Shown: positions 30,228 through 43,909 of the stretch, one piece after another
Numbering within the stretch: the stretch's first letter is position 1
Layout of the letters: the number at the start of each line of letters is the position of its first letter
Assembly: GCF_014645515.1 (NCBI RefSeq)
Contig: NZ_BMLW01000015.1
Span: 1-64,000 of the forward strand
DNA from: Oceanobacillus neutriphilus
Lineage (GTDB): Bacteria; Bacillota; Bacilli; Bacillales; Amphibacillaceae
Direction: 5' to 3'
DNA: 64,000 nt
Program-made: the position numbers and the translations under genes
The notes under the pieces: generated by a model
Databases searched by the model: none
Told to the model about the DNA's origin: nothing
What the model saw: only the letters and a program-made list of their open reading frames with translations

Positions 30228-32306
30228 ATGGCTAGAGAGTTCTCCTTGGAAAAGACACGTAATATCGGTATCATGGCGCACATTGACGCAGGTAAAACCA
30301 CCACTACTGAGCGTATTCTTTTCTATACAGGACGTATTCATAAAATTGGTGAAACTCATGAAGGTGCATCTCAAATGGACTGGATGGAGCAGGAGCAGGA
30401 GCGTGGAATCACAATTACTTCCGCTGCAACAACTGCTGCTTGGAAAGATCACCGTATTAATATCATTGACACACCTGGACACGTAGACTTCACAGTTGAA
30501 GTTGAACGTTCTCTTCGTGTACTTGATGGTGCGGTAACAGTTCTAGATGCGCAATCTGGTGTTGAACCACAAACGGAAACAGTATGGCGTCAGGCGACAA
30601 CATACGGTGTTCCACGTATCGTGTTCATTAATAAGATGGACAAAACCGGCGCAGACTTCTTGTATTCAACAAATACACTGAAAGAACGCCTTGGTGCAAA
30701 TGCACATCCAATCCAAATGCCTATTGGTGCTGAGGATGAATTCAATGGAATTATTGACTTAGTTAAGATGGAAGCACATATCTATCTTGATGATTTAGGT
30801 CAAACTGATGAAACTACTGAAATTCCTGCTGAGCTAAAAGACGAAGCTGAAGAGCTGCGTGCTAACTTAGTAGAAGCAGTTGCTGAAACAGATGAAGAGC
30901 TGATGATGAAGTATCTTGAAGGAGAGGAAATCTCTAACGAGGAGCTTGCAAATGCAATTCGTCAGGCAACATTAAATGTAGACTTCTATCCGGTACTTTG
31001 CGGATCTGCATTTAAAAACAAAGGTGTTCAGTTAATGCTGGATGCGGTACTTGCTTATCTTCCTGCTCCAACAGATGTGCCTCCAATCGAAGGTATTATT
31101 CCTGGAACAGAAGAAAAAGTAACTCGTCCATCATCGGATGATGCACCGTTCTCTGCATTAGCATTTAAAGTTATGACAGACCCTTATGTTGGTAAATTAA
31201 CATTCTTCCGTGTGTACTCTGGTACACTTAACTCAGGTTCTTACGTGAAGAACTCTGTAAAAGATAAACGTGAGCGTATTGGACGTATCCTGCAAATGCA
31301 CGCAAACTCCCGTGAAGAGATTTCTGTTGCTTACTCAGGTGAAATTGCTGCTGCAGTAGGTTTGAAGGATACAACAACAGGTGACACTCTATGTGATGAA
31401 AAGGATCTCGTTATTCTTGAGTCTATGGAATTCCCTGAACCAGTTATCTCGGTTGCTATTGAACCAGAAACAAAAGCAGACCAGGATAAAATGGGTATTG
31501 CTTTATCTAAGCTTGCGGAAGAGGATCCAACTTTCCGTACAGAAACAAACACAGAAACTGGGCAAACTATCATCTCTGGTATGGGTGAGCTTCACTTAGA
31601 TATCATTGTTGATCGTTTAAAACGTGAATTTAAAGTTGGCGCCACTGTTGGTGCTCCACAGGTTTCTTACAGAGAAACTTTCCGTGCTTCTGCTGAAGTA
31701 GAAGGTAAATTCGTACGTCAGTCTGGTGGACGTGGACAATTCGGTCACGTTTGGGTTAAATTTGAGCCAAACGAAGAAGGCGCCGGATTTGAATTTGTTA
31801 ATAATATCGTTGGTGGTGTTGTTCCTCGTGAATACATCCCGGCTGTTCAACAAGGTATCGCAGAATCCATGGAAAATGGTGTTCTTGCCGGATATCCGTT
31901 AATCGATGTGAAAGCTACATTATATGATGGAAGCTATCATGATGTCGATTCCAACGAAATGGCGTTTAAAGTAGCTGCTTCTATGGCTCTTAAAGCTGCT
32001 AAAAATAAATGTAACCCAGTTCTGCTTGAACCAATGATGAGAGTAGAAATTGTTGTCCCGGAAGAATATATGGGAGACATCATGGGTGATGTAACTTCTC
32101 GTCGTGGACGCGTAGAAGGTATGGAAGCACGCGGAACTGCTCAGGTAGTTAAAGCGTTCGTACCACTTGCAGAAATGTTCGGTTATGCAACTGCATTACG
32201 TTCAAACACGCAAGGTCGCGGAGTATACACAATGCACTTTGACCACTATGAAGAAACACCTAAAAGCATTACTGAAGAAATTATCAAGAAAAATGCAGGT
32301 CAATAA
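30228..32306 (+). CDS. fusA: Elongation factor G
   Basis: EF-G drives translocation. The 692-residue protein shows the GTPase motifs AHIDAGKTT near residue 17, DTPGHVDF near 82 and NKMD near 136, then domains II-V. Length and order are standard for the Bacillus str operon. AAGGAG precedes the ATG. Confidence 0.98.
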   Translation: MAREFSLEKTRNIGIMAHIDAGKTTTTERILFYTGRIHKIGETHEGASQMDWMEQEQERGITITSAATTAAWKDHRINIIDTPGHVDFTVEVERSLRVLDGAVTVLDAQSGVEPQTETVWRQATTYGVPRIVFINKMDKTGADFLYSTNTLKERLGANAHPIQMPIGAEDEFNGIIDLVKMEAHIYLDDLGQTDETTEIPAELKDEAEELRANLVEAVAETDEELMMKYLEGEEISNEELANAIRQATLNVDFYPVLCGSAFKNKGVQLMLDAVLAYLPAPTDVPPIEGIIPGTEEKVTRPSSDDAPFSALAFKVMTDPYVGKLTFFRVYSGTLNSGSYVKNSVKDKRERIGRILQMHANSREEISVAYSGEIAAAVGLKDTTTGDTLCDEKDLVILESMEFPEPVISVAIEPETKADQDKMGIALSKLAEEDPTFRTETNTETGQTIISGMGELHLDIIVDRLKREFKVGATVGAPQVSYRETFRASAEVEGKFVRQSGGRGQFGHVWVKFEPNEEGAGFEFVNNIVGGVVPREYIPAVQQGIAESMENGVLAGYPLIDVKATLYDGSYHDVDSNEMAFKVAASMALKAAKNKCNPVLLEPMMRVEIVVPEEYMGDIMGDVTSRRGRVEGMEARGTAQVVKAFVPLAEMFGYATALRSNTQGRGVYTMHFDHYEETPKSITEEIIKKNAGQ

Positions 32307-32413
32307 TTGATTTTTTCTTCAATCTGACGTATAACATTTAGTAAAGGCTGGGAAATTTTAACCGATTTTCCCGGCTCATAAAAATTGCTATATATTTAAA
32401 GGAGGAACTATAA

Positions 32414-33604
<1,191 letters not shown>

Positions 33605-33620
33605 TAATAAATGATTGAAT

Positions 33621-33653
33621 AAAAAAGACAGCGTGACGACGCTGTCTTTTTTT
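33621..33653 (+). terminator. Terminator of the str operon
   Basis: AAAAGACAGCG pairs with CGCTGTCTTTT around a six-base loop and runs into TTTTTTT, about 20 bases after tuf. It can also act on the converging glpX-like gene. Confidence 0.93.
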
Positions 33654-33697
33654 GTATATTAGAATGTCTTACTATTCATTTCAATGAAGTTTAGCAA

Positions 33698-34642
33698 TCA
33701 GACAGGGGACTTGGTATGCTCTGTTGCTACATGACGGTAGCATTTATTTAAACCATCTAAAACAATAGAATGCGTTGTAAAGACATTCTGGTTATTTTCT
33801 ATTCCTTGCAGCAGCATATTACTAGTAATACTCGTAGCGATAAAGGCGCATTCATTTGTACCGACTAACTGATTATGACCAAGCGCTTCTTTAGGATTTG
33901 TAATTCCCATTGATACACAACGCTTCCATTGTTCATCTGTTTTAGGGAGTAATCTTGCCTGCATTTCTCCACCCAGGCTTTTCACTCCTACAGCCGCCAG
34001 AACCCCTTCTGGAGCACCGCCAATTCCAATGAATAAATCTATATCACTCCGATGGATGCAAGTTGCTATTGCAGGAATGACATCTCCTTCTTCAAATAGC
34101 TCTGTTCTGACACCTAAAGCACGTGCTTCTTCTATCCAATGATTATGTCTTTCTCTATCCTGTACAATCATTTTTAATTCTTCAAGCTTTTTTTCTTTTG
34201 CATCTGCAATAATGCGCAGATTCTTCTCGAGTGGATAATCAATATCAATCTTCCCTGCAGCTTCCGGACCGGTTACAAGCTTCTCCATATACATATCGGG
34301 AGCATGCAGCAATGTTCCTTTCTTTGCAGCGGCAATTACTGCGATGGCATTATTTTTCCCTTTAGAAGTAGAGGTAGTTCCATCAATTGGATCAACTGCT
34401 AAATCGATACCTGCGCCATTTCCAGTTCCAACTTTTTCGCCGATAAATAACATGGGGGCTTCGTCCATTTCACCTTCACCGATAACTACTTCACCATCCA
34501 TAGGGATTTTATTCAGTAAAGTGCGCATAGAATCTGTGGCTGCCTGATCAGCTTCTATTTTATTTCCTGTCCCAATCCACGGATATGTTGCAAGTGCTGC
34601 TGACTCAGTAACGTGCAGAAAATCTTGAATGAACTGATTCAT
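33698..34642 (-). CDS. glpX: Class II fructose-1,6-bisphosphatase
   Basis: GlpX-type enzymes hydrolyse fructose-1,6-bisphosphate in gluconeogenesis. The protein (314 residues from the chosen ATG) has the metal-binding IGEGEMDEAPML near residue 53, the DPIDGTT motif near 82 and GGAPEGVLAAVG near 210. The ATG at 34642 stands about ten bases after AAAGGAG; an ATG three codons upstream overlaps that site. It lies on the opposite strand between the str and S10 operons, where B. subtilis has ybaC. It could be the GlpX or YwjI paralogue. Confidence 0.92.
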   Translation of the reverse strand: MNQFIQDFLHVTESAALATYPWIGTGNKIEADQAATDSMRTLLNKIPMDGEVVIGEGEMDEAPMLFIGEKVGTGNGAGIDLAVDPIDGTTSTSKGKNNAIAVIAAAKKGTLLHAPDMYMEKLVTGPEAAGKIDIDYPLEKNLRIIADAKEKKLEELKMIVQDRERHNHWIEEARALGVRTELFEEGDVIPAIATCIHRSDIDLFIGIGGAPEGVLAAVGVKSLGGEMQARLLPKTDEQWKRCVSMGITNPKEALGHNQLVGTNECAFIATSITSNMLLQGIENNQNVFTTHSIVLDGLNKCYRHVATEHTKSPV

Positions 34643-34745
34643 AACTACCATCTCCTTTAGAGTTTTAGTTTCGTGAAAAAGAAATATCTAACGTTTCTCA
34701 TATTCATTGTTTTCATTACATGCAGTTAAATGAATATCTAATTTA

Positions 34746-34774
34746 ATAGTAATATAATTATCGTTTTATATCAA
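34746..34774 (-). promoter_or_regulatory. Candidate promoter of the glpX-like gene
   Basis: Read on the minus strand: TTGATA (34774-34769), 17 bases, TACTAT (34751-34746). It lies about 100 bases upstream of the start. No regulator site is evident. Confidence 0.55.
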
Positions 34775-35200
34775 TATCTTTTATTTATTTTTGTTTGTTA
34801 TTTTTATCTTTTGTTTAAAAGATCGGAAATAAGCAATTAGAGTATGCTAAATTTGGTACGAAAAGGTTATTGCCTTTTAAAACTTGTTAATTCTCTTTAC
34901 TTTGCGAAAAGCTTCACCTCCTATAGACGAGAATTTGATATGAAAAAAGCGGCAGACTAAAAAGATTTTGTTTGGCTGGGCAAGTATCATCAGCTTCAAA
35001 AAAATAATCTTGTTACTCAACTATTTACTTTTGGGCCGCATTAAGAGTAATGAGGCAGAGCAATAATTATGAACTTCGTGATGGGAGAGAGAAGATAATA
35101 TATAAAGGGAAGAGATCATAGAAGCTGTTTTTGAAAAGATGAATTTTTGTTTTGAGATTGTTAACAGGCAACTTCGGCATAAAGATTAGAAAACAGCTGA
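34775..35200. other. Non-coding gap
   Basis: This AT-rich interval between the glpX promoter and the degraded frame at 35201 has no credible gene, terminator or repeat. It may contain eroded coding sequence, but no family is recognisable. Confidence 0.5.
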
Positions 35201-35407
35201 ATCTTGTCCCTGCTGATTGGAATTATGGGTAGGGGGTTCGCTTTTGGCGGGTACCATTTCTTTATAAATGGATTTGATCCGAATATAAACATTGCTAATC
35301 GCCTGGGGTAATGCCTGGATCAATATAATTCAGCCATTCTGGGTTTTTGCGTAACGATTTTACTATTTAGTTTTATTCTAATTGCAATCGCTTTTCTACT
35401 ATTATAA
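35201..35407 (+). pseudogene. Possible remnant of a small two-helix membrane protein
   Basis: One continuous frame reads ILSLLIGIMGRGFAFGGYHF, continues to ANRLG, hits a TAA at 35309-35311, and resumes as CLDQYNSAILGFCVTILLFS to the end FLLL before TAA at 35405-35407. Both halves contain hydrophobic stretches typical of membrane helices. No ribosome-binding site is clear. It could be a decayed small membrane protein gene or chance; I cannot name a family. Confidence 0.35.
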
Positions 35408-35682
35408 TAGTTACCATTGATCATTAAGAAATTGTGAAGCGGTAAATCAGCCGACTCCGCTTATTATGTTGACTGTAAATAAATGAATATGTTAAAACGG
35501 AATTAATTTTTACTCGAACTCAAATTTCAAGTAAATCATACAAAGCATATAAAACACTCACAGCAATACCCCGGCCTGTTAATTTGTCTATATTATTGGC
35601 AGGTTATCAGAGGTGCTCCGACATAAAAAGAGAGCAGGAATTCATTTATTATATAAGGAAGAAAAAAACTTTTAAAATTCGC

Positions 35683-35711
35683 TTGCAATCGTACAAGGAA
35701 CTATGTATAAT
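35683..35711 (+). promoter_or_regulatory. S10 operon promoter 1
   Basis: TTGCAA (35683-35688), 17 bases, TATAAT (35706-35711). It is the upstream member of a tandem pair. Confidence 0.82.
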
Positions 35712-35749
35712 ATAAAAATGTGCAAACTTATAGATGCTTAATTACAAGC

Positions 35750-35778
35750 TTGCTATGACCAAACAATTCTAGTATAAT
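35750..35778 (+). promoter_or_regulatory. S10 operon promoter 2
   Basis: TTGCTA (35750-35755), 17 bases, TATAAT (35773-35778), 67 bases downstream of promoter 1. Tandem promoters suit the very high demand for the ribosomal proteins that follow. Confidence 0.82.
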
Positions 35779-35807
35779 GTAATAGTTGGTCAATTAATGC
35801 GATGATG

Positions 35808-36218
<411 letters not shown>

Positions 36219-36246
36219 TTCGTTTTAAATACAGGAGGTGTAACGG

Positions 36247-36876
36247 ATGACGAAAGGAATCTTAGGTCGTAAAATCGGCATGACTCAGCTTTTCTCTGAA
36301 AATGGAGAACTTGTACCAGTAACAGTTGTTCAAGCTGAGGCGAATGTTGTGTTGCAAAAGAAGACATTAGAAAATGATGGTTATGAAGCGTTGCAAATCG
36401 GTTTTGCTGATAAAAAGGAATCACGTACAAATAAAGCGGAAAAAGGTCATGCTGAGAAAGCAGGCACTGCCCCTAAGCGCTACGTTCGTGAAATCCGTGG
36501 CGCAGACGTTGAAGGCTATGAAGTTGGCCAGGAAATCAACGTTGATATCTTTGAAGCCGGAGAAAAAATTGATGTGACAGGTACATCTAAAGGTAAAGGA
36601 TTCCAAGGTGCTATCAAGCGTCATAATCAACAACGCGGACCAATGTCCCATGGTTCTCATTACCATAGAGGTCCAGGTGCAATGGCTGCAATTGATGCAA
36701 TGCGTGTTTTCAAAGGTAAAAAATTACCAGGTCACATGGGTTCTGAACAAAAAACAATTCAAAACCTTGAAGTGGTTAGTGTAGATGCTGAAAAGAATTT
36801 AATTCTAATCAAAGGAAATATTCCTGGTGCAAAAAAATCTTACGTGAAAATTACTAGTGCAGTAAAAGGTAACTAA
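36247..36876 (+). CDS. rplC: Ribosomal protein L3
   Basis: L3 is an early-assembly 50S protein near the peptidyl-transferase centre. At 209 residues it is full length, with the [10 protein letters not shown] start and the extended loop [19 protein letters not shown] near residue 125. AGGAGGTG precedes the ATG. Confidence 0.98.
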   Translation: MTKGILGRKIGMTQLFSENGELVPVTVVQAEANVVLQKKTLENDGYEALQIGFADKKESRTNKAEKGHAEKAGTAPKRYVREIRGADVEGYEVGQEINVDIFEAGEKIDVTGTSKGKGFQGAIKRHNQQRGPMSHGSHYHRGPGAMAAIDAMRVFKGKKLPGHMGSEQKTIQNLEVVSVDAEKNLILIKGNIPGAKKSYVKITSAVKGN

Positions 36877-36902
36877 TCACATAAACGAAGGGAGGATATG
36901 TC

Positions 36903-37526
36903 ATGCCTAAAGTAGCACTTTTAAAACAGGATGGAAGTAATGTTGGAGAAATCGAATTAAATGACGCTGTTTTTGGTATTGAGCCAAACACACATGTACT
37001 TCATGAAGCGGTAGTTATGCAACGTGCGTCTTTACGTCAAGGTACACACGCTGTAAAAAATCGTTCTGAAGTTCGTGGTGGAGGCCGCAAGCCATGGCGC
37101 CAAAAAGGAACCGGCCGTGCACGTCAAGGATCTATCCGTTCACCACAATGGGTTGGCGGTGGAACTGTTTTCGGACCGACTCCACGTAGCTATAGCTACA
37201 AATTACCAAAGAAAGTTCGTCGCTTAGCGTTGAAGTCTGCATTATCTTCTAAAGTGAAAGAAGAAGGCTTGTTTGTTTTAGAAGCAATCACAATTGATGC
37301 TCCAAAAACAAAAGAAGTTATTAACATCTTAAACGGATTGAAAGTTGAAGAGAAAGCACTAATCGTTCTTTCAGAGAATGATGACACAGTTGCACGTTCT
37401 GCAAACAACTTACAAAACGTAAAAGTATTAACTGTAGAAGAATTGAATGTACTTGACTTGCTTACGCATGACAAGCTGATCATCACTAAAGATGCAGCTG
37501 AAAAAGCAGGGGAGGTGCTCGCATAA
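36903..37526 (+). CDS. rplD: Ribosomal protein L4
   Basis: L4 lines the peptide exit tunnel. The 207-residue protein has the tunnel loop [19 protein letters not shown] near residue 60 (site of macrolide-resistance changes in other bacteria; the motif is intact here). The last base of the stop is shared with the rplW ATG. Confidence 0.98.
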   Translation: MPKVALLKQDGSNVGEIELNDAVFGIEPNTHVLHEAVVMQRASLRQGTHAVKNRSEVRGGGRKPWRQKGTGRARQGSIRSPQWVGGGTVFGPTPRSYSYKLPKKVRRLALKSALSSKVKEEGLFVLEAITIDAPKTKEVINILNGLKVEEKALIVLSENDDTVARSANNLQNVKVLTVEELNVLDLLTHDKLIITKDAAEKAGEVLA

Positions 37527-37813
37527 TGAAAGATCTACGCGATGTAATTAAACGCCCTGTCATTACAGAGAATTCTGCTGACTTAATGGCAGAGAAGAAA
37601 TACACTTTTGAAGTAGCTGTAAAAGCTAACAAAACGCAGATCAAAGATGCTGTAGAAACAGTCTTTGATGTGAAAGTAGAACAAGTAAACACAATGAACC
37701 TTAAAGGTAAATTTAAGCGAATGGGCCGTTACGGTGGATATCGCCCTAACCGCAAAAAAGCTATCGTTCAGCTGTCTGAGGATAGTAAAGACTTAGATTT
37801 CTTTGAGGCTTAA
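37526..37813 (+). CDS. rplW: Ribosomal protein L23
   Basis: L23 sits at the tunnel exit and docks trigger factor and SRP. The 95-residue protein shows [13 protein letters not shown] near the start and [15 protein letters not shown] near residue 70. The start overlaps the rplD stop (TAATG), with GGGGAGG inside rplD. Confidence 0.98.
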   Translation: MKDLRDVIKRPVITENSADLMAEKKYTFEVAVKANKTQIKDAVETVFDVKVEQVNTMNLKGKFKRMGRYGGYRPNRKKAIVQLSEDSKDLDFFEA

Positions 37814-37856
37814 TAAAACGAATAAATAAATTTTAGAAGTAGAAGGAGGGACAACG

Positions 37857-38687
37857 ATGGCGATTAAAAAGTATAAACCAACCTCAAATGGTAGACGTAA
37901 TATGTCTGGTTCAGATTTTGCAGAGATTACTACGAGTACCCCTGAGAAATCCCTTTTAGCTCCATTATCTAAACGCGGTGGACGTAATAACCAAGGGAAA
38001 TTAACGGTTCGTCATCACGGCGGCGGTCATAAGCGCCAATATCGTATTATCGACTTTAAACGCGATAAAGACGGTGTGCCAGGACGCGTTGCTACAATTG
38101 AATACGATCCTAACCGTTCAGCAAACATTGCATTAATTCATTATGCTGATGGTGAGAAACGCTACATCCTTGCTCCAAAAAACGTTAAAGTAGGGCAAGT
38201 TATTGAATCTGGTGTAGATGCAGATATTAAAGTAGGTAACGCATTACCGCTTGGAAATATTCCAGTAGGTACAGTTATTCATAATATCGAATTAAAACCG
38301 GGACGCGGAGGACAATTAGCTCGTTCTGCTGGTGCAGAAGCTCAAATCCTTGGACGCGAAGAAAAGTACACTTTAGTACGTCTTGCATCTGGAGAAGTTC
38401 GTTTAATCTTAACAACTTGCCGTGCTACAATCGGTCAAGTAGGTAACATTGAGCATGAACTTATCCGTGTTGGTAAAGCTGGCCGTTCCCGTTGGAAAGG
38501 TATCCGTCCAACAGTTCGCGGTTCTGTAATGAACCCTAACGATCACCCGCATGGTGGTGGTGAAGGACGCGCGCCAATCGGACGTAAATCACCAGTGTCA
38601 CCTTGGGGTAAACCAACACTTGGTTACAAAACACGTAAACGTAATAAACCATCTGATAAGTATATCGTTCGTAAACGTAAAAAATAA
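37857..38687 (+). CDS. rplB: Ribosomal protein L2
   Basis: L2 is needed for subunit joining and peptidyl transfer. It has 276 residues, with the conserved [13 protein letters not shown] loop near residue 223 that contains the His important for activity. GAAGGAGGG precedes the ATG. Confidence 0.98.
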   Translation: MAIKKYKPTSNGRRNMSGSDFAEITTSTPEKSLLAPLSKRGGRNNQGKLTVRHHGGGHKRQYRIIDFKRDKDGVPGRVATIEYDPNRSANIALIHYADGEKRYILAPKNVKVGQVIESGVDADIKVGNALPLGNIPVGTVIHNIELKPGRGGQLARSAGAEAQILGREEKYTLVRLASGEVRLILTTCRATIGQVGNIEHELIRVGKAGRSRWKGIRPTVRGSVMNPNDHPHGGGEGRAPIGRKSPVSPWGKPTLGYKTRKRNKPSDKYIVRKRKK

Positions 38688-38744
38688 ACGGAAAAACGGG
38701 CGGGCTAAAGTACCCGTCTCTAATCCCTGGAAGGAGGCTTATCC

Positions 38745-39023
38745 ATGGGCCGTAGCTTGAAAAAAGGACCTTTTGCAGATGATCATCTATTGAAGAAAAT
38801 TGAAGTATTAAATACTGAAGACAAGAAGCAGGTAGTAAAAACCTGGTCTCGCCGCTCAACAATTTTCCCGCAATTCATTGGTCATACAGTTGCAGTATAT
38901 GATGGACGTAAGCATGTGCCAGTATATATCACTGAAGATATGGTGGGGCATAAATTAGGTGAATTCGCACCAACTCGTACGTATAGAGGACACGCTGGTG
39001 ACGATAAGAAAACAAAACGCTAA
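38745..39023 (+). CDS. rpsS: Ribosomal protein S19
   Basis: S19 partners S13 in the 30S head. The 92-residue sequence begins GRSLKKGPF and contains [20 protein letters not shown] near residue 35. AAGGAGG lies ahead of the ATG, which overlaps an NcoI-like CCATGG. Confidence 0.98.
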   Translation: MGRSLKKGPFADDHLLKKIEVLNTEDKKQVVKTWSRRSTIFPQFIGHTVAVYDGRKHVPVYITEDMVGHKLGEFAPTRTYRGHAGDDKKTKR

Positions 39024-39041
39024 TGAGAGGAGGTACTAGGC

Positions 39042-39383
39042 ATGCAAGCTAAAGCCGTTGCGAAATCAGTTCGTATTGCTCCTCGTAAGGTTCGTTTAGT
39101 TGTAGATCTAATTCGAGGAAAAGAGGTTGGCGAAGCAATCGCAATTTTAAAATATACACAACGTGGTGCTTCTCCGGTCGTAGAAAAAGTATTAAATTCT
39201 GCAGTTGCTAACGCAGAGCATAACTATGAAATGGACGCAGACAATCTGGTAGTATCTGAAGTATTTGTTAACGAAGGCGCTACTTTGAAACGTTTCCGTC
39301 CACGTGCACAGGGACGTGCAAGCAAAATCAACAAACGTACTAGCCACATCACAGTTGTGGTAACTGAAAAGAAGGAGGGATAG
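39042..39383 (+). CDS. rplV: Ribosomal protein L22
   Basis: L22 lines the exit tunnel with L4. The 113-residue form is full length: [18 protein letters not shown] near residue 10 and the tunnel hairpin [19 protein letters not shown] near 86. No insertion or deletion in the hairpin is apparent. Confidence 0.98.
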   Translation: MQAKAVAKSVRIAPRKVRLVVDLIRGKEVGEAIAILKYTQRGASPVVEKVLNSAVANAEHNYEMDADNLVVSEVFVNEGATLKRFRPRAQGRASKINKRTSHITVVVTEKKEG

Positions 39384-39386
39384 TCA

Positions 39387-40028
39387 GTGGGTCAAAAAGT
39401 AAATCCAACAGGTCTGCGCGTAGGTGTCATTAAAGACTGGGAGTCTAAATGGTATGCTGGTAAAGACTATGCAGACTTATTGCATGAAGATATTAAAATC
39501 AGAGAATATCTTGAAGGACGTCTTAAAACGGCTGCTGTTTCTTCTATTGAAATCGAACGTGCAGCAAACCGTGTAAACATTACAATTCATACTGGTAAGC
39601 CGGGAATGGTAATTGGTAAAGGCGGATCTGAAGTTGAAGCTTTACGTAAATCTTTGAACAACTTAACTGGCAAACGAGTTCATATCAATATTCTTGAAAT
39701 CAAAAAAGTTGATATTGATGCAACACTTGTAGCTGATAATATTGCTCGTCAATTAGAAAATCGTATCTCATTCCGTCGTGCTCAAAAGCAAGCTATCCAA
39801 CGTGCGATGCGTGCTGGAGCAAAAGGAATTAAAACACAAGTATCTGGACGTCTAGGCGGTGCGGATATCGCCCGTGCAGAACATTATAGTGAAGGAACAG
39901 TGCCACTTCATACTTTACGTGCTGACATTGACTATGGTACAGCAGAAGCTGATACTACTTATGGTAAATTAGGTGTTAAGGTATGGATCTATCGTGGAGA
40001 AGTCCTTCCAACTAAAACCAATAAATAA
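39387..40028 (+). CDS. rpsC: Ribosomal protein S3
   Basis: S3 forms part of the mRNA entry helicase. The 213-residue protein has the KH domain with [12 protein letters not shown] near residue 74 and the C-terminal S3 domain. The GTG start is 13 bases after a GAAGGAGGG site that lies inside the end of rplV. Confidence 0.97.
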   Translation: MGQKVNPTGLRVGVIKDWESKWYAGKDYADLLHEDIKIREYLEGRLKTAAVSSIEIERAANRVNITIHTGKPGMVIGKGGSEVEALRKSLNNLTGKRVHINILEIKKVDIDATLVADNIARQLENRISFRRAQKQAIQRAMRAGAKGIKTQVSGRLGGADIARAEHYSEGTVPLHTLRADIDYGTAEADTTYGKLGVKVWIYRGEVLPTKTNK

Positions 40029-40046
40029 GGGAGGGGGCTCATTACT

Positions 40047-40481
40047 ATGTTAATGCCTAAACGTGTTAAATATCGTAGACAACATCGTGGTAAAATGAGA
40101 GGCCAAGCAAAAGGCGGTACAACTGTTTCTTTCGGAGAATATGGTTTACAAGCACTTGACGCTTCTTGGATTACAAGCCGCCAAATCGAGGCAGCGCGTA
40201 TTGCAATGACTCGTTACATGAAACGTGGCGGTAAAGTTTGGATCAAAATCTTTCCAGACAAACCTTACACTGCAAAGCCTTTAGAAGTTCGTATGGGTTC
40301 CGGTAAAGGTGCTCCAGAAGGATGGGTAGCAGTAGTAAAACCAGGTAAAATTATGTTTGAAATTGCAGGTGTACCTGAAGAGGTAGCTCGTGAAGCACTT
40401 CGCCTTGCAGCTCATAAATTACCTATTAAAACGAAATTCGTAAAACGTGAAGAAATTGGTGGTGAAAGCAATGAAGGCTAA
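40047..40481 (+). CDS. rplP: Ribosomal protein L16
   Basis: L16 positions tRNA at the A site. The 144-residue protein starts [11 protein letters not shown] as in B. subtilis ([11 protein letters not shown]), so the first of two in-frame ATGs is used. It ends in the same [11 protein letters not shown] tail. Its last 11 bases overlap the start of rpmC. Confidence 0.97.
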   Translation: MLMPKRVKYRRQHRGKMRGQAKGGTTVSFGEYGLQALDASWITSRQIEAARIAMTRYMKRGGKVWIKIFPDKPYTAKPLEVRMGSGKGAPEGWVAVVKPGKIMFEIAGVPEEVAREALRLAAHKLPIKTKFVKREEIGGESNEG

Positions 40482-40671
40482 AGAAATAAGAGATTTAACC
40501 ACTGCCGAAATTGAACAAAATGTAAAATCATTAAAAGAGGAGTTATTTAATTTACGTTTTCAATTAGCTACTGGCCAATTGGAAAACACTGCACGTATTC
40601 GTGAAGTACGTAAATCAATTGCTCGTCTTAAAACGGTAGTTCGCCAACGCGAACTAAGCGCAAATAACTAA
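40471..40671 (+). CDS. rpmC: Ribosomal protein L29
   Basis: L29 lies by the tunnel exit next to L23. The 66-residue helical protein starts [12 protein letters not shown] 40471 sits inside the end of rplP, after GGTGG. An ATG eight codons upstream in the same frame would add residues not found in the family. Confidence 0.95.
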   Translation: MKAKEIRDLTTAEIEQNVKSLKEELFNLRFQLATGQLENTARIREVRKSIARLKTVVRQRELSANN

Positions 40672-40697
40672 AGATTCCAGAGGGGAGGTTAACCTCA

Positions 40698-40961
40698 ATG
40701 TCTGAACGTAATGATCGTAAAGTTTATACTGGTCGTGTTGTATCCGACAAAATGGATAAAACTATTACAGTCTTAGTTGAAACTTACAAGTTCCATAAAC
40801 TTTATGGAAAACGTGTTAAGTATTCTAAGAAATTCAAAACTCATGATGAAAACAATGTTGCAAAAACTGGCGACATCGTGCGTATCATGGAAACTCGCCC
40901 GCTATCAGCTACAAAACGTTTCCGTCTGGTAGAAGTAGTAGAAGAAGCGGTAATTATTTAA
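40698..40961 (+). CDS. rpsQ: Ribosomal protein S17
   Basis: A primary 16S rRNA binding protein of 87 residues. It contains [18 protein letters not shown] near residue 8 and the typical [19 protein letters not shown] end. GGGAGG precedes the ATG. Confidence 0.97.
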   Translation: MSERNDRKVYTGRVVSDKMDKTITVLVETYKFHKLYGKRVKYSKKFKTHDENNVAKTGDIVRIMETRPLSATKRFRLVEVVEEAVII

Positions 40962-40964
40962 TAA

Positions 40965-41372
<408 letters not shown>

Positions 41373-41406
41373 ATGTAAATTTCCTCATCAAGGAGGTGCG
41401 TAAAGC

Positions 41407-41718
41407 ATGCATGTAAAAAAAGGTGATAAAGTCAAAGTTTTATCCGGTAAAGACCGCGGTAAAGAGGGTACTGTATTAGAAGCATATCCGAAGAAAGAGC
41501 GCGTATTAGTAGAAGGCGTGAACATGATTCAAAAACATGCGAAACCTTCCCAAGACAACCCGCAAGGCGGAATCTTGAATATCGAAGCTCCAATTCACGC
41601 TTCTAATGTATTGCCAATCGATCCGAAGTCCGGAGAACCAACTCGTGTTGGCTATGAAGTAAAAGATGGTAAAAAAATCCGTATTGCAAAAAAATCCGGT
41701 GAAGCATTAGATAAATAA
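41407..41718 (+). CDS. rplX: Ribosomal protein L24
   Basis: L24 initiates 50S assembly. The 103-residue KOW-fold protein begins [20 protein letters not shown] and contains NPQGGI near residue 52. AAGGAGGTG lies upstream of the ATG. Confidence 0.97.
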   Translation: MHVKKGDKVKVLSGKDRGKEGTVLEAYPKKERVLVEGVNMIQKHAKPSQDNPQGGILNIEAPIHASNVLPIDPKSGEPTRVGYEVKDGKKIRIAKKSGEALDK

Positions 41719-41745
41719 GTTTTTCTGTGAAAGGAGGGCTAACGC

Positions 41746-42499
<754 letters not shown>

Positions 42500-42528
42500 A
42501 CCCCGATTCGGGAAGGAGGTAATTAGTA

Positions 42529-42927
42529 ATGGTTATGACAGATCCAATTGCAGATATGCTTACTCGCATTCGTAATGCGAACATGGTAAAACATGAACAA
42601 TTAGAGCTTCCTGCTTCTAAAATTAAAAAAGAGATCGCTGATATCCTGAAGCGCGAAGGCTTTGTGAAGGATTATGAGCTAGTCGAAGACAACAAGCAAG
42701 GTATATTACGTATCTTCTTAAAATACAGTGCGAACGAAGATAGAGTTATTACAGGAATTAAACGTATCAGTAAACCAGGTTTACGCGTATATGCTAAAGC
42801 AAATGAAGTACCTCGTGTATTGAACGGTCTTGGCATTGCTATCGTATCAACTTCTAACGGAATGCTTTCTGATAAAGAAGCTCGTTCCCAGGCAGTTGGC
42901 GGCGAAGTATTAGCGTACGTTTGGTAA
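42529..42927 (+). CDS. rpsH: Ribosomal protein S8
   Basis: S8 binds the central domain of 16S rRNA and represses the spc operon in some bacteria. It has 132 residues, from [17 protein letters not shown] to GGEVLAYVW, matching B. subtilis end to end. GGAAGGAGG precedes the first of two in-frame ATGs. Confidence 0.98.
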   Translation: MVMTDPIADMLTRIRNANMVKHEQLELPASKIKKEIADILKREGFVKDYELVEDNKQGILRIFLKYSANEDRVITGIKRISKPGLRVYAKANEVPRVLNGLGIAIVSTSNGMLSDKEARSQAVGGEVLAYVW

Positions 42928-42957
42928 TTACTATTTTTTAATGAGGAGGTGTAGGGA

Positions 42958-43494
42958 ATGTCTCGTGTCGGACTTAAGCCTGTAGAAATTCCAGAAGGTG
43001 TAGAGTTGAAATTCAACGGAACTACACTAACAGTCAAAGGACCAAAGGGTGAATTAACAAGAGATTTTCATCCAGATATTAAAATCAACGTTGAGGGTAA
43101 TATTCTAACTGTAGCACGCCCGAGTGATCATAAAGACCACCGTGCACTACATGGTACTACCCGCAGCTTAATCAATAATATGGTGGTTGGAGTAAGCAAA
43201 GGCTTTGAAAAATCATTGGAAATTAATGGTGTTGGTTACCGTGCTCAAAAGCAGGGAAACAAAACTGTTGTTAACGCTGGTTATTCACATCCTGTTGAAC
43301 TTGAAGCCATTGACGGTATTGAAATCGAAGTGCCTAAAAACACACAAATTATTGTTAAAGGTATCGATAAAGAATTAGTAGGAGCAGTTGCTGCTAATAT
43401 CCGAGCAATCCGCCCGCCAGAGCCTTATAAAGGTAAAGGAATTAAATATGCGGATGAATATGTACGTCGTAAAGAAGGTAAAACTGCTAAGTAA
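42958..43494 (+). CDS. rplF: Ribosomal protein L6
   Basis: L6 supports the GTPase centre. The 178-residue protein shows the two-repeat fold, [14 protein letters not shown] at the start and the conserved [18 protein letters not shown] end. GAGGAGGTG lies upstream. Confidence 0.98.
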   Translation: MSRVGLKPVEIPEGVELKFNGTTLTVKGPKGELTRDFHPDIKINVEGNILTVARPSDHKDHRALHGTTRSLINNMVVGVSKGFEKSLEINGVGYRAQKQGNKTVVNAGYSHPVELEAIDGIEIEVPKNTQIIVKGIDKELVGAVAANIRAIRPPEPYKGKGIKYADEYVRRKEGKTAK

Positions 43495-43524
43495 GTTTTT
43501 TAGCCCGAGAAAGGAGTGACCCAG

Positions 43525-43884
43525 ATGATCACAAAGCCTGACAAGAATGTTACTCGTAAAAAACGTCACAATCGTGTACGTAAAACATTATCAGGAACTG
43601 CAGAGCGTCCACGTTTAAATGTGTATCGTTCAAACAAAAATATTTATGCTCAATTAATTGATGATGTAAATAATGTAACCCTGACAAGCGCTTCTACAGT
43701 AGATAAAGAGCTTGAAATTAACGGCGGCAATGTTGACGCTGCGAAAGAAGTAGGGACAGCTATTGCAAAACGTGCAATTGATAAAGGATATAAATCCATC
43801 GTATTTGATCGTGGAGGTTATTTATATCATGGACGTATCAAAGCTTTAGCAGAGGCTGCTCGTGAGGAAGGCCTTGAATTTTAA
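43525..43884 (+). CDS. rplR: Ribosomal protein L18
   Basis: L18 binds 5S rRNA beside L5. The 119-residue form starts MITKPDKNV like B. subtilis (MITKTSKN), so ATG 43525 is chosen over a GTG three codons upstream that overlaps the AAAGGAG site. It contains [20 protein letters not shown] and [11 protein letters not shown]. Confidence 0.97.
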   Translation: MITKPDKNVTRKKRHNRVRKTLSGTAERPRLNVYRSNKNIYAQLIDDVNNVTLTSASTVDKELEINGGNVDAAKEVGTAIAKRAIDKGYKSIVFDRGGYLYHGRIKALAEAAREEGLEF

Positions 43885-43909
43885 GAGTAAAAGGAGGTAA
43901 CCATCTATA

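Noticed and set aside
30025-30486. A 153-codon plus-strand frame across the rpsG-fusA junction.
   Set aside because: It is a shadow of two well-supported genes in another frame, with no codon signature of its own.
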